A stretch of 64,000 bases of DNA from contig NC_071672.1 of the NCBI RefSeq assembly GCF_028554725.1, forward strand, positions 32,818,944-32,882,943, written 5' to 3'. Both the position numbers and the translations under genes were made by a program. This DNA is from Zeugodacus cucurbitae (taxonomy: Eukaryota; Arthropoda; Insecta; Diptera; Tephritidae). This document shows, one piece after another, positions 44,777 to 57,489 of the stretch (the stretch's first letter is position 1; every line of letters begins with the position of its first letter). The notes under the pieces are model-generated. The model was not told the DNA's origin and did not search any database. It worked only from the letters and a program-made list of their open reading frames with translations.

Positions 44777-45700
44777 TGTGTCAAATATCTTAATAAAATT
44801 ACATCAATAAATTGCGAGAGTATACAATTTTCGGTTGCACCCGAAATTAGCCTTTCCTTACTTGTTACAAACAGTTTTGGGCTATCGACGCAATCTTATA
44901 CAATTGAACAATGACAAAAGTTTTTTAACAAAGCAACAATGACAACCTTCAAAATTTTATTATTTTTATGCTCTCGCAACAAAAGTTGCTAAGGGGGTAT
45001 TATAGTTTTGTTCGCATAGAGGTTGTTTGTAAGTTATAAAACTAAACGAGTTAGATATAAGGTTATATATATCAAAATGATCAGGGTGACGAGACGAATC
45101 AAAATCCGAATGTCACGCCCACAAAATGTAGAAACCGAAAACCTATACAGTGTCATAACTAAGCCATAAATAAAGTTATAAAAATAAAATTTGGAAAATA
45201 GGATCGGATTAGGGAGGGCCACATTTGGATGTAATTTTTTTTTTTTTGAAAAGTGGGTGCGACCTAGCCCCCAAATAGGTTTTCTGTATATATCTTGCAA
45301 ACCAATAAAGCTATATAAACCAAACTTTCTGCAGTCGTTTCTTTCAGCCGTTTCCTTTTACAGTCCAAAAGAAATGAAAGAAATCGGATAATAACCGCGC
45401 CCACCTCCCATACAATGGTTAGGTTGAAAATGACTAAAAGTGGGTTAAGGAAACTTCACTCAAACTTTTTTACAAAATGAAAATGGGCGTGGCATCGCCC
45501 ACTTATGGGTCAAAAACCATATTTCAGGAACTACTCGACAGATTTCAGTGAAATTCGGTATATAATATTTTATTGACACCCTGACAACACGAATGGGCGA
45601 AATCGGTTCACAACCACAACTACTTTCCTTATAACTCAATTTTGAATTCCATCCGATTCCTTCACTTTATAATGAAGATAGCCGATAATCGGTTTACATC
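44777..45700 (-). repeat. CCDC51-type tail plus 1-kb-class repeat (copy E)
   Basis: 44786-44960 is the inverted end-motif and tail (TTGCGAGAGT, GTTTTGGGCTATCGACGCAA) also seen at 7793-7870. It stops at a hairpin (GCTCTCGCAACAAAAGTTGC, 44970) that starts a reverse-oriented 1-kb-class repeat running to about 45700, with TTATGGGTCAAAAACCATAT and GGGCGTGGCATCGCCCACTT. Confidence 0.75.
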
Positions 45701-45970
45701 AGGAAATTCTGTTTGATTGCTTATTATTTATTATTTTAGTTGTATTTTGCTCTTATACACTTATGTTAAATTAAAAGTCATTCCCTTGACCTTTCTGATA
45801 GCTACCTTCTGGAAAGAATAGTAGCGCTGCTCAAATCTTCAGAATTGGAGAGACAGCAGTTGATCGGTTGATGGATTTAAAATGCGGTCAACAAGTATGA
45901 AATTGCATAATATAGTAAACACAGCAAATAGCAAAATTTTAATTCTTAGCGTACTCCATAGGTGCAATAT
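45701..45970. other. Spacer, nothing recognised
   Basis: No gene or repeat could be supported here. Confidence 0.4.
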
Positions 45971-45974
45971 CCAA

Positions 45975-46284
45975 AGCAGAGAACTGCAAAACTCACTTTT
46001 TCCTTGAATCAGCTCATACGCAAAAGTTTCTATTCAATTCCAATCACTGAGCGAAGCACAGCGTTGAGTAAAAATCAGCTCATGTTGCCGCACCGCTCAT
46101 TCGCGTACAATGTGAGCCTTCGGTCCGAAATGCTTTGCTCAAGTTTGCTCACTTCATGAAATGTTTAGCTCACGTTCGCTCACTTCACGAAAGTTTTAGC
46201 TCACTTTCGCTCAGGGATTGGAAGTGAATAGAAACTTTTGCGTATGAGCTGATTCAATGAAAAAGTGAGTTTTGCAGTTCTTTG
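45975..46284. mobile_element. Foldback-like element with inverted arms
   Basis: The left arm, 45975-46055 (AGAACTGCAAAACTCACTTT, CAGCTCATACGCAAAAGTTT), is inverted at 46207-46284. The centre contains three tandem-like GCTCACTTC(A/G)CGAAA units (46140-46215). The arms are about 80 bp with few mismatches. Related TGAGC-rich text continues to about 46900. Confidence 0.65.
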
Positions 46285-46547
46285 GTATACATATACAATT
46301 ATATATGTACGTATATATGTATATATGCATGTGTGTGTGCCAACGGATTTTACAAAACCAGTAGCACTGTTGGTTGCGCATTTATTCAAGCACAGTGAGT
46401 TTATTCATATGTGTTGAGTTTGCTCATACCCGTTTAGTTTGCTCTTTTGTGTGCTTGTTTTCATTCAACACGATCATTGTTGAGCCGAATGAGCGAACGC
46501 CTGGGTAGAGCTGTTTCAACACGAGCGTGAATAAACTCAGCAACAAA

Positions 46548-46710
46548 GACCGATTTCACACAGGCAATTTTTGTTGCGGCAATTCTTAACTTTATAGGAG
46601 AGGGGGCGACGAAGAGAGGAGAATTTCTCTCTCTTTCGCTTCCCTTGGTCGCCCCCTCTCCTATAAAACTAAGAATTGCCGCAACAAAAATTGCCTGTGT
46701 GAAATCGGTC
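46548..46710. mobile_element. 163-bp near-perfect palindromic MITE
   Basis: The left arm 46548-46612 begins GACCGATTTCACACAGGCAA; the right arm 46646-46710 is its inverse with only a few changes. A short pyrimidine/purine loop lies between. It sits inside the TGAGC-rich region, which it probably interrupts. AAA lies on both flanks. Confidence 0.75.
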
Positions 46711-46950
46711 AAACGAATTTACCACAATTGAGCTGAATTTAACTCAGTAGCGAATATATTCACGAATGCCATTTTGAGCGCTTGAACCGAATGAGCTGAT
46801 TGTTTGGGTATTGTTTGTGCATGAACATATTTGCGCTCAACGGAAGCTGTTCTCTGATCCAAAGGATGGGAACGATCTCTAATTAGCCGTCGAATTAATG
46901 CGACATTCAAGCTTTCTTCCCGACTCATGAAAAGTAATTAATAACTACTC

Positions 46951-47280
46951 ATTATAGTTCTTTTTTATATTTTGATTCAAATAAAAAAATTTTGTTCACG
47001 TATTTGTATTTTTAACTGCACAAATTGTCACTCACATTTGAACAATGCTGCCAAATACTTTCAAAATAATTGTCAAAAATGTAAACTCAGGGCTGTTATC
47101 TGCGTATTCTTGACAACTGTGATAAATAGCTTATCGTTATAAAAAATCTGGACTCTGTAGCCAAGGCTACTACAATGGCGATTATTCGCCAGTAGCCCTA
47201 CACAATTGAGGTGTAAGTTTGTAACCAAAGTACAATGTATATCTAAAACAGGGGTGTGCCCTGCATTTAAGTAAATTTAA
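46951..47280. other. Spacer, nothing recognised
   Basis: AT-rich; no supported feature. Confidence 0.4.
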
Positions 47281-48470
47281 GTTCACTCGATTCTGTCAGT
47301 TTTAATATTTTTTGAACGAAGCAAAAAGCACATACAATTTAATTTATCAAATTTGTCTTATTTGTCGATAAAACAGTTTTACGGTCTCTCTTTGTGATAA
47401 AACAGTTTATCGACGAAATCAATCGTCCCTATTCCCGTTGTCGTTGTCGTTTTAATAGTCGTTTCGAAGTCGTTGTCGTTCTTATCGTTGTTTCGTTCCT
47501 AAATTGGTATTCTTGAAGTATATCGTAACGCCTATGAAAAGTTATCGAAATTTGTCTACATATTTTGTATAGTATACTTTAAGGTGCTCTTTTCCCATAT
47601 AAAAATGTCTTTCTTATGCAACGAGACACATTTTTCAAGCAGTCCTTGATGGATTTTATGCTATTCTATATTGACTCTAAACAGCGATATCACTGTAATT
47701 ATTGTACTTACGTACAACAATGTTAGTCTTCCATCTTTATTTGATTTTTTAAAAGAAGTAGTGGTGACATCTGCGTCCTCCAAACTTTCTTCTAAAATAT
47801 GTTATACTTCCAGCGTCTCATGCTCCTTGCTTATGGCTAATCCGACTACTCTAACTAGTGGTCCAGCCAAAGGAGACATGGGTATCTGTTTATTAACTCC
47901 TCCTCTTGTTGGAGTACTATTTTTTTCTTCATTTTGAATTTTAAGATCTTTCATATCTTAAATATATTCTTAGATATAAAAATGCAATTTTATTAATGCC
48001 AACAATTTCCGACGCGAGATGGCGGTGGAATGGATTTATTATAGTTTTTTTTTTTATCCCTACCAAAAATCGAAATTAAAAGGATTTATCCCTTTTCTAA
48101 AGTCCTTGGCATATGCAGGATATTTTTCCATTTTAGAAATTAAAATTTCAAACTGTTTCCGATTTGGAATTTTCATTTTCACTTCAAATATTCCTTCAAA
48201 CGACCGCGTCGTTTCTATGTCGCTCACAATTATAGCAACGACAAAAAAACGACTGTTTCTATGTCGTTTCAAATTGGGGAATAAATATAAATGTCGTTAA
48301 CGCCAACAGGAATGCCAAATAGGCGTTCTTAAGTCGTTTCAAAACGATAACGACAACGGGAATAGGGGCGAATAATTGCAAGAAACTTTTCGATCGAAAA
48401 TCTTTATTGTGTCGAAACTGAATTCGCTGCGAATTCAATGATTAGGCCCAATTATTCATTACTTACCGAT
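47281..48470. repeat. Older repeat containing the PIF/Harbinger-like insertion
   Basis: The flanks 47360-47423 (TTGTCGATAAAACAG, CAGTTTATCGACGAAATC) and 48371-48460 (ATCGAAAATCTTTATTG, GCTGCGAATTCAATGATTAG) match the continuous sequence at 61272-61425, which lacks the insertion. The repeat has a GTCGATAAA/TTTATCGAC inverted pair. Confidence 0.7.
47424..48370 (-). mobile_element. PIF/Harbinger-like element with a Myb/SANT (zeste-like) relic
   Basis: The ends CGTCCCTATTCCCGTTGTCG (47424) and the inverse of CGCCCCTATTCCC (ending 48370) are inverted repeats. AAT lies outside each (47421-47423, 48371-48373), and the related empty locus near 61338 has one AAT. On the minus strand 48170-48060 reads MKIPNRKQFEILISKMEKYP, AYAKDFRKG, the first helix block of the Myb/SANT-like (zeste-type) DNA-binding protein carried by Harbinger-type elements; KKVWRTQM further on resembles its WKKVWxxxK block. 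No DDE transposase is seen, so the copy is non-autonomous. Confidence 0.7.
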
Positions 48471-49127
48471 CGAAATGACAGCCGTTGGCTGGATAACACC
48501 CGGTTCAATTCTGACACCGTATTATAATTGAAACTACTTTAATTCGTTTTTAGTTTAGTTAATGCTTTAGCTTTAAAAACTTCTTTACAATAAGCTTAAT
48601 TATTATATTTTACATGATTAATCTCTCAGAGATATAATAATGAATGCTAGTACAAGTTTTAAAGATGTTTTAGTTCTTAGCATGATTCATTTGTATTATA
48701 CGCTTCACAATTATCAATAACTTCATTTTCTTAAAATCTATTATATATTATTTTCTTCTTAATTTGTATTCGCTTTTAAATAGGCTTATGATTTCCGTAA
48801 AATTATGTTTCCCAAAATATAGAATCGATAAAAATTATATAAGATTGGCTTATAACACTATTTGCATATTGTATATAAACTTCCTGTTATTTCATTTTTA
48901 ATAGGTAAGATGTTTATTTTCACTCAAACTTTCATAATTTTCTTCTTAAAGTTGCAATATATATGTGTATGTATATCAATTATGGTTTGTTCCGCGTTTT
49001 CATACAATAATGTGTTAATGGATGTACAGTATCATAAATACTTCCTAATTGAATACGTATTAAACATACAATATAATAGTCTTTATCTTTATCGAAAGGC
49101 TTTTGTATATGCAATTGTGTTCATTCA
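48471..49127 (-). other. Probable eIF4G 3' UTR and downstream DNA
   Basis: AT-rich sequence directly after the eIF4G stop codon with no repeat boundary. Several AATAAA-like or TTTATT motifs occur, so the polyadenylation site cannot be chosen from sequence alone. Confidence 0.4.
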
Positions 49128-52100
49128 TTAATTATTTTCGTCGCTGGTCTCACTGCTAAGTATATGTGTAAAAAATGGATTGAGTCCTTTCACAGCAACA
49201 CCTATAACAATAACAATAGATTTTAAATAAGATTGTGACTATAAAAATATATTTTTTTTATTATACCTTTGCCAGCTGATTGATCTTTCGAGTCTCGCCA
49301 TTTAATAAATGAATCTTGCGGGATTACATCAGCATCATATAGTTCCCCAAAGAGGTCACTAAGCAGTCCTACGAAATCAAAATTTTATTGAGTGAAAATT
49401 AAATTAAAAATGAAATAAACATTAAAATTTGTGAAAACCACCTACCTCTGGGATGTTCTAACCGTGCTACCAAAAGCTGCATGGAGTATAAGCATTCCAA
49501 TTCGAATTCTTCTTTTGAGTCAATATAACGCTGTAGAACAGGTATGCAAACCTTTTGGAAGCAGTCAGTTTCCAATTTGTAACTATTATCTCTGTATGAA
49601 ATCGCGAAATCACACAACTTAGTTGCTAAACTCCTGATAAAGTGTTTATCAATATCAACGATGTTTCCCTAAAAAAATATATAATGATTTTATTTGTTTT
49701 TTTGTTAGAAATATGCGCCATGTAAGAAACACTTACGTTAATGTAATCTATTATACATTCCGCCTCTGCTTCCTCCTTTAGTAAGTGTTCCACACTCTCA
49801 GCAACAGTAGCGGCATAATCCTCTTTCGACTCGGTTACAACGATTGTAGGCTGTAGTTTATCGTTTTCGATACATTCAAATTTCTATTTAAAAATATGAA
49901 ACAAGTTGATTGTACTGTAAAATGGCGTAAATTCAACTACTCACATTGTTTTGAATAAAACTTTGGACGTCACTCTCTGCAAGGAAATCTGTCCATTTAC
50001 TGTTAGACGTCTTCCACATTGTACGCGTAAAACTAGGACCGATTTGACTTAAACAATATTCTAAATATATTTTCAAAAACCTTTTGCCAAAACTTGGGTC
50101 CTCTTCAGTTAATTGCTTGTTGAACAGATCATATATATGTATATGCTTTCCGCTGATTAATGGCCCTGCAAGACGTTAAAAAATCGTTGGTTATATTTTT
50201 GACATGTGTACTTTTATATGGTAATTATACCATACCTGTGAATTCGATAATATACTTCCAGAGGTCAGGAATATCAAGTGATAAGTCACTGGCTATTTCA
50301 CAGAAGTTTTTATAAGCTAATTTAAAATGTATGACAGATATGAAATTACTGTTAATTAAGTATACAACTACATTTCCTAAATATCGCCTTTGCAATTTTC
50401 CAATATGTCTTAAATGCAAATAATCTGTCATAATATAAGACAAAAGAGCACTGCGTTGATTCTCTCTAACTCGCAGGATACATGATTCTACACCGTTTCT
50501 CAGTGTTTTGTTGCTTGATCCTATATCTACCATATCTGAAATAACCGATTTTATGACTAGAATATCTTCATCACTGAGCTTTTCAAACACCGCCGCCGGT
50601 GGCTGATTCGGTTTCCCACTACTGCTATTATCAGCTTGATTTGAATGGGAGTAAGAATCAATTCCACGTTGAGGATACAAAAGTGACCCTGCACCCGAAA
50701 GCTAAACAATGAAGAAAGAATAATAATTATATAAATAACTAGGTTCTCACATATTTTCTTTAAATATCTTGTACCTTAGTTGACATTCTATTGGATGATG
50801 GCATTTGCTGTTGCGTGTATTTGGAGTGGCTCGATGTTTTCGGTAAAGTCGACGAAGACAAGGCGGATCGTGATTGCTGTGCTCCGCGAGACGATGAGCT
50901 CTCTCGCGACGTTTGTGAAGAACCGGATCGTGGAAGCATTCCTACATACAAAATAAAGTGAAAAACTCATAAGTAATAACTCAAAAACGTTGACAATCTA
51001 TTGTTATACCATAACGTTCACGTTCCATAGATCCCTTGTTGTATGATCCTTTATTACGCGGTCCACTGCGATCTCTGTCACGATCTCTGTCATTACTTCT
51101 ACTATTATCATTAAGTGTAGATAAGGCTGCAAACGAGTTCGTAGGTGTGGACGTCGGTGTTGATGATTGCCTTGAACCATTTGACCAAACAAAGAGACCA
51201 ACGCCGCCCATTTTTTTGTTATCAAAGTTATTTGCGGTTGACTGCACAAAGTATTTTTAAATTATTAAATATCAAATAAATATTTACATTAATATGCTTA
51301 TAAATATTTAATATGTAAAAATTTTAGTATAATAAGCATACTAACCAAACCCTCCAATTTTAGTGGATCCAAAACGCGACTTCCTCCTTTGCTAGTTTGC
51401 ACATGCCATGTACTGTCATCGCCATTCGAATTGAAATGCATTCCGCTGCCACTATTATTGCCACTGTTGCCACCAATTTGCTGCTGACGTCTTAAGCTTC
51501 CAGTATCTCCCCTTTGGCTATGACTGCCGCTGTACCCAGAGCGATTATCGTTGTATCTACCACCACCACCACCTCGTTCGTCGCGCTTGCCACTTGAACC
51601 TAACGAGGATGGTCCATTAGAACCGCCTCCGCCTGACACCGATCCAGCATAGTTTAGATATTGTGAAGACAATTGCTCAGTTTTCATTTCTTTCTCTACT
51701 TGTCCCATTGTTTTAGGAGCTTCATTTCGTTTAGATTGCCATTTGTCCCGACGCAAATCAATTACGTCTTGCAACATAAAACGTACACGAGAACTGACTT
51801 TAGCACCATCTTTGTCAGTTTTTGATGCTATCGCCTGCATGCGGTTCATGATTTTTTCCAACGAATAACAACGCGTAGATTCTTTCGTGTTAATAGGCGT
51901 TTGTTCGAATTTGTCGCCAACAGTTGTTAAAAGCTTGCATAAACATTCTAGCTGATCTTCAGAATTTGGATTTAATAAAGCGTCAATGCAAGAGTTGATA
52001 ATCTTTCCGGTAAGCATAGAGATTTTGAAAAGCTCTCCAATAAAACGAACTGTGCCACCTGAGCGGCGACGTATCTTTCGCTCCTCTTCCTCTAGCTGCG

Positions 52101-54137
52101 CTTCTAATTCAGCCTTTTCTGTTGGATCGCTACATTTTGCAATTTTTTCAATAATTGGCTGTAGTTTCTTCTCTTTTGCTTTACTTTTTGTAACATTTTG
52201 TGTAAATTCGCGTTCAGTTTTATCGAGCAACGCTGCGCGAAACAGTGCAAGGTTAGTTTTCGTACCACTTTCCATGCGCTCGTCTCTCCTCTTTACCTCA
52301 GAAATTAAACGATGACACAAACGTGCGTATGAGACGGAAAAGTTTGGTTCATCTATCGCCTTTTCAAAGACAAGTACCATTACTTCTTCCATTTTATCAG
52401 GTGTATCGATTTTAAGTTTAATTATTTCCTCAACTAATGCGTCGAATTTTTCAGGAGTAAGCTTATTTAATATGCCACGGACACGGCGTACAAGTTCTTC
52501 CTTCTCACGATTCGATTTAGCCTCTGGATCGGCCTCAACATCACCTTTAACCAAGACCCTAGGACGCCACGCATTGTCAGTTTCATTTAATTTAACATCC
52601 TGGTGAAGCGACAAGTTCACATGTATCATCCCTATCGTTATGAAATAGAATTAGGTTATATTAGTATTGCTAAAAGTGTGTAAATATTTTGGTATACTTG
52701 TTTGATTGCCATTACCATTTTTACCTTTCATGCTACCACGTCCATGCACTCCGGACATAGAAGCCTGCTTATTTCCATAACCTTCGGCGCCAGATATACT
52801 TCCTGCAACACCACGATTAGTGCTTAGGGAACCGACCATAGATTGAACACGCTTTGGATTACGTATAAAGGATGGCATCAAATTAGGCGTGGGTAATATG
52901 GATACGTTACTAACTTCAGGTTGTCGACGAGAAGCTGTCGCCTCGCGTAATTTTAGAAGTTGCACTTTGTCATACTGTTTTTTGCCTGACGGATTGTTGG
53001 GTGACCATTGACCCTCATTATAGCTTATCAGAGATTGTTGCGTTGTAGACTGATCACCAACACATTCTGAAGAAGTAATATCATTCGAATTCGATTTACC
53101 TTCGTTGCTAGAATTACTATTTTTAATTTCATCGACTGTATCGTCTAATGCCGAATTTTCGGTTGGTAATTTTTCAACGGTTGTTGTTAGCGTTATATCC
53201 CTCGACTCAGAAATTTCTTCTGGTTTTATAGCTACTACCGCGCGATCTGTCTCATCACCTTCATTTGCAGCTGTCTCAGAATGTCGCGATCTGGAACCCT
53301 GAGACTGTGCAATTTGAGACTGAACTCTGTCTCCGGCTTCCTCATCTTTATTAAACGACGAAGCCGTAGTTTTATTTAAACTTGATGTGCTATAATCCAC
53401 CACCTTAGCATCGTCTTCCCATTCTCTAGGATTTTGTGTCTCGATAGATGCATTTTCAGTAACGTGCTCAATTTCAACATGATTACTTTCGGCAGATTGA
53501 TCGGTTCTACTGTCCACATTAGAAATATTTTGTTTTTCGTTTACCAATTCTGGTGTTTCTTGTGTAAGTTGCATACTTTGTGGTAGTATATCTGTCGTCT
53601 GCGGTTGTGTACCATCGAGATTGGTCGAAATTTCAGGTGCCCGGCTACCGGTGGAATTCAGCGTTTTTAAAGTTTCAGGCTTTTCGACAATTCCAACCTC
53701 AACAGTTGTAAAATGGTTTTGTTGGTGTTGGAATTCTGCAGATTGTGGGTATTGACTAGCTTCCGACGCTACTGTAGAACTTGGAACACTAATTGATGAG
53801 TTAACTGTGGTAGCCACCGAGACGTTAGAAATTGGTTGCTGTTGCGTAGAATTGCCGTCCTCAGCAGCCACTCCCTTGCATTCGTGACTATTAATTTGGT
53901 CGGTAATAACTACATTTGCATCTGCTGATATTCCTTGCTCTGGCTGTCTTTTCGTATTAGCTTGTGACACGATGTGCTGTGATTGTTGGGAATGGGTTTG
54001 TAAAAAGGGCAGTTGCTGTTGAACACAATCGGATTCCGCAGGCACTTCTTCTACATGCGTTGTTGACGGCTGAGGCTGATACTGCACATGCTGTTGCAAC
54101 GACCTACTTGATAGTAATGTATCACTTGATTGCGGTT
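49128..54137 (-). CDS. eIF4G: Eukaryotic translation initiation factor 4 gamma (eIF4G), 3' ten exons
   Basis: Scaffold of the eIF4F cap-binding complex in the cytoplasm. Exons with GT-AG borders and matching phases: 54137-52698, 52631-51346, 51241-51010, 50941-50775, 50701-50236, 50165-49945, 49883-49737, 49668-49446, 49368-49267, 49201-49128 (TAA). Exon one here is Gln/Ser/Thr-rich and holds the eIF4E-binding motif KKQYDKVQLLKLRE (Y-x4-L-phi, near 52960-52990). The next holds the MIF4G HEAT domain (GILNKLTPEKFDALVEEI; LCHRLISEVKRRDERMESG; FIGELFKISMLTGKIINSCI) that binds eIF4A/eIF3, then Gly/Arg/Ser-rich linkers. Exon 50701-50236 begins the MA3 domain, and the tail (LLSDLFGELYDADVIPQDSF, IKWRDS) is the W2 domain. 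Upstream exons and the start are not in view. No coding lesion was seen. Confidence 0.93.
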
Positions 54138-54309
54138 CTGAAACAAAAAAAATCCATTTTTATTTCGGTTTCGAGATTTTGGTTTTTAGATGACGTAGGC
54201 GTAGAATATTATACAATTTAAGTAACTACGTTTGGTTCATATAGCTTCGGTGGCTTGTAAGATATATACCAAAAACCTATTAGAAGTCGGAGCAATACCC
54301 ATTTTATAC

Positions 54310-55860
54310 AAGCAGTTACAGCTCTCCTGTAGGACCCCCAGAGGTGATCTAGTTGTTGATGACAGAGTATACTGTGTTTGTGGAAGGAACACTTCTCCAG
54401 CCTGCTGAATGGCAGTGAAAGCACAACACCAGGAGATGGCGAACCCAATTCCCCAATCGACGACGATGGAACAGATGTTCCATTGCCCGACCGTGAAGAA
54501 ATTGGAATAGCAATTACCCGCTTGAAGAACAACAAGGCGGCGAGGGCCGATGGATTGCCGGCCGAGCTATTCAAATACGGCGGCGAAGAGCTGATAAGGT
54601 GCATGCATCAGCTTCTTTGCGGAATATGGTCGGAAGAAAGCATGCCCGATGATTGGAACCTCAGTGTACTCTGTCCAATCCACAAAAAAGGGGACCCCAC
54701 AATCTGCACACACTATCGTGGGATAAGCCTCCTTATCATCGCTTATTAGGTTCTATCGAGCGTACTGTGTGAAAGACAAAAGCCCACCGTCAACAAACTG
54801 ATTGGACCTTATCAGTGTGGCTTTAGACCTGGAAAATCAACAACTGACCAGATATTCACCATGCGCCAAATCTTGGAGAAGACCCGTAAAAAGAGGATCG
54901 CCACACACCATCTATTTGTCGACTTTAAAGCTACTTTCGACAGCACAAAAAGGAGCTGCCCTTATGCCGCGATGTCTGAATTTGGTATCCCCGCAAAAGT
55001 AATACGGCTGTGTAAGCTGACGTTGAGCAACACCAAAAGCTCCGTCATGATCGGTAAGGACCTCTCCGAGCCGTTCGATACCAAACGAGGTTTCAGACAA
55101 GGTGACTCGCTATCGTGTGACTTATTTAACCTGATGTTGGAAAAAATAGTTCGAGCCGCAGAGATAAACAGAGAGGGTAAAATTTTTTATAACAGTGTAC
55201 AGCTACTGGCGTACGGCGATGATATCGATATCATTGGCAACACCCACGCATTTAGTTCTGCTTTTTCCCGCCTGGATAAGGAAACGAAGCTTATGGGTCT
55301 GGTGGTGAACGAGGACAAGACGAAATATCTCCTGTCATCAAACAAAAAGTCAGCGCATTCGTGTCTTGGCTCCCACGTCACTGTTGACAGTCATAACTTT
55401 GAAGTTGTAGATAATTTATTATACCTAGGAACCAGCATCAACACAGATAATAATGTCAGCCGTGAAATCCAACGCAGAATCACTCTTGAAAAGTAAAGTC
55501 CTCTCTCGACGAACAAAAACTAAACTCTACAACAACCTCATCATTTCCGTCCTACTTTATGGTGCAGAAGCGTGAACGGTGTCCAGTCCAGCGAATAAAA
55601 AGACAGCGGCTACGCTGGCTGGGTCATGTTGTTCGAATGGAGGAATGTGTCCCAGCACTGAAAGTTTTCCATGCAGTACCCGCTGGTGGAAGCCGAGGAA
55701 GAGGGAGACCGCCACTCCGATGGAAGGACCAGGTGGAGGACATGTCTTCACTTGGTATTACCAATTGGCGCCAAACTGCCAAAAGGAGAGATGCGTGACG
55801 CGCTGTTGTGGACTCGGCTATAACCGCGTAAGCGGTGTCTACGCCAGTCAAGAAGAAGAA
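54310..55860 (+). mobile_element. RTE-clade retrotransposon (copy f), variant 3' end
   Basis: It lies just upstream of the eIF4G exon, antisense to the gene, so probably in an intron. It starts near CTCTCCTGTAGGACCCCCAG, lacks the endonuclease, and ends with a GAAGAAGAAGAG-type tail (55846-55862) instead of the CATA tail of the other copies, which suggests a different subfamily. Confidence 0.88.
54378..55800 (+). pseudogene. RTE reverse transcriptase ORF, broken
   Basis: The pieces read MPDDWNLSVLCPIHKKGDPT (54378-54749) and FVDFKATFDSTKRSCPYAAM, GFRQGDSLSCDLFNLMLEKI, LLAYGDDIDIIGNTHAFSSA (54861-55496). The catalytic YADD is changed to YGDD here. About 170 bases of the C-terminal coding region are deleted near 55575. 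The remaining tail keeps QRLRWLGHVVRMEECVPALK. Confidence 0.88.
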
Positions 55861-56891
55861 GAGTTACAGCAGTTAGCTGTTCGAAGCGCTGAGCTGGAAA
55901 CTTAGAACTCGTTTTTCTGTATCTCTTCTTTGAACTGTATTTTTCAGATTTTCTTCCATCATATCTTGACATGACATGGAAAGGACTATTATCAATAAAA
56001 AACGCAATTTTTTTCAAATCTCCAGCAAAAGTCCAATTTTTGGTATATTCAAAATTAGTCCATGTCATGCAGATCAAAACAACGCTCGTTTTGTTTGTTT
56101 CCGATAACCCAATCAACCAGTATCATGGAGGAAGTGCGAGCCCATTTTTATAAAAGCGGGTGTTGTTGAGAACGCTGTAACTCATGTTGTACACAAAATT
56201 TTTAGCTTAAAATTTGTGTCAATACCAGATAATAAACTCAAAGCTCTAGCTATTTACTAGTAGTAGAAAGACAACTCAAAAATATTACTAAAAAAAACAG
56301 GCCGTCAAATGGGACAACCCCCGTAATACCTCACGTTACAAATAACCGAACGGTATTCAATCAGCTCACTAATTGGTAAATAGCCTTTTAGTAATACAAC
56401 AAGCACATAGCATATATAATAATATTATATTATTTTGAGAAAATTCACAGTTTCTGTTTAGTTGCAAAACATTGGGAGTAGAAAATAACTGATCACATTG
56501 TTCAATCATATATTATATTGTATAATCATGAAAAATACTAAAACTCATTTATTTATACTATATTTATACAACTCTAATTAAAACTGTGTTTCGCACAACA
56601 TGTTCGATGTTAACCTAAAAGCTTTCGGCATTGTTTCGAAAGCGAATTTTTCAATAATTTCAACAAAGGTATGTTGAAATAACTAAGTATTTTGCAATAC
56701 GACTTGGTACGGGATAAATACCAATGACTTAATACGTGACATATTTATAGTGCCAGCAGACTGCCATTTAGACTAATATATTTTCTCAAAAATAAACGCT
56801 GTACATGCAAAAAAAAATGCAAGTCAATTAAACGTCGAACTGACACTATAGTGGGAGTTCATCAATTAGCAGTTTGCGTTTAATTAGTTCA
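55861..56891. other. Probable eIF4G intron or upstream DNA, no feature recognised
   Basis: AT-rich, without motifs. A 122-codon minus frame (55748-56116) overlaps the RTE tail and shows no domain. Confidence 0.45.
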
Positions 56892-57489
56892 TCTATACTT
56901 AATATTATAAAGAGGAAATGTTTGTTTTTTTGTGTCGAATAAGCTCCGAAACTACTGAACCGATTTGAAAAATTCTTTCACCGTTGGAAAGCTATACTAT
57001 CCCTGAGTGACATAGGCTATATTTAGTTTAAAAAAAAAATAGGGTTCCTTACCAAAACTCCGATAATGTAAAAAAAATACAAAAAGCTTTCTTTAATCGC
57101 GAATGCTGCGAAAACGATTGAAAATATAACAAAGTGATGTACTACAATTTTGTAGAACTTATCATTATCTACAAAAAACGTCTATTATAGTTTTGTCACA
57201 ATAAGCGATTTTATATAAAAAAATTAATTAATATATCACTACTTGAAAAGGCTCTTTATTTATACCTTAGTATTAATCCTTATCGAAATAAATGATTTAT
57301 TATTTAAGATCGCTTCAAAACCTTTATATAACTTTTTGAATTATTAGATTCTGACATACCATTCCAAAGATATCACGAGTTAAGAATTTTGAAATTTTTG
57401 AATGGTCCTGTGCGGAATTAAAAATAATTGTCGCTTGATAATAATATGATATAAAAATGAATTGCTGTTCGTTTGTGCCGCAAAAAAAC

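Noticed and set aside
52000..52320. Plus-strand 109-codon frame within eIF4G
   Set aside because: It is antisense to the conserved MIF4G coding exon.
55748..56116. 122-codon minus-strand frame right of eIF4G as an upstream eIF4G exon
   Set aside because: It overlaps the antisense of the RTE tail and lacks eIF4G-like composition or splice context.
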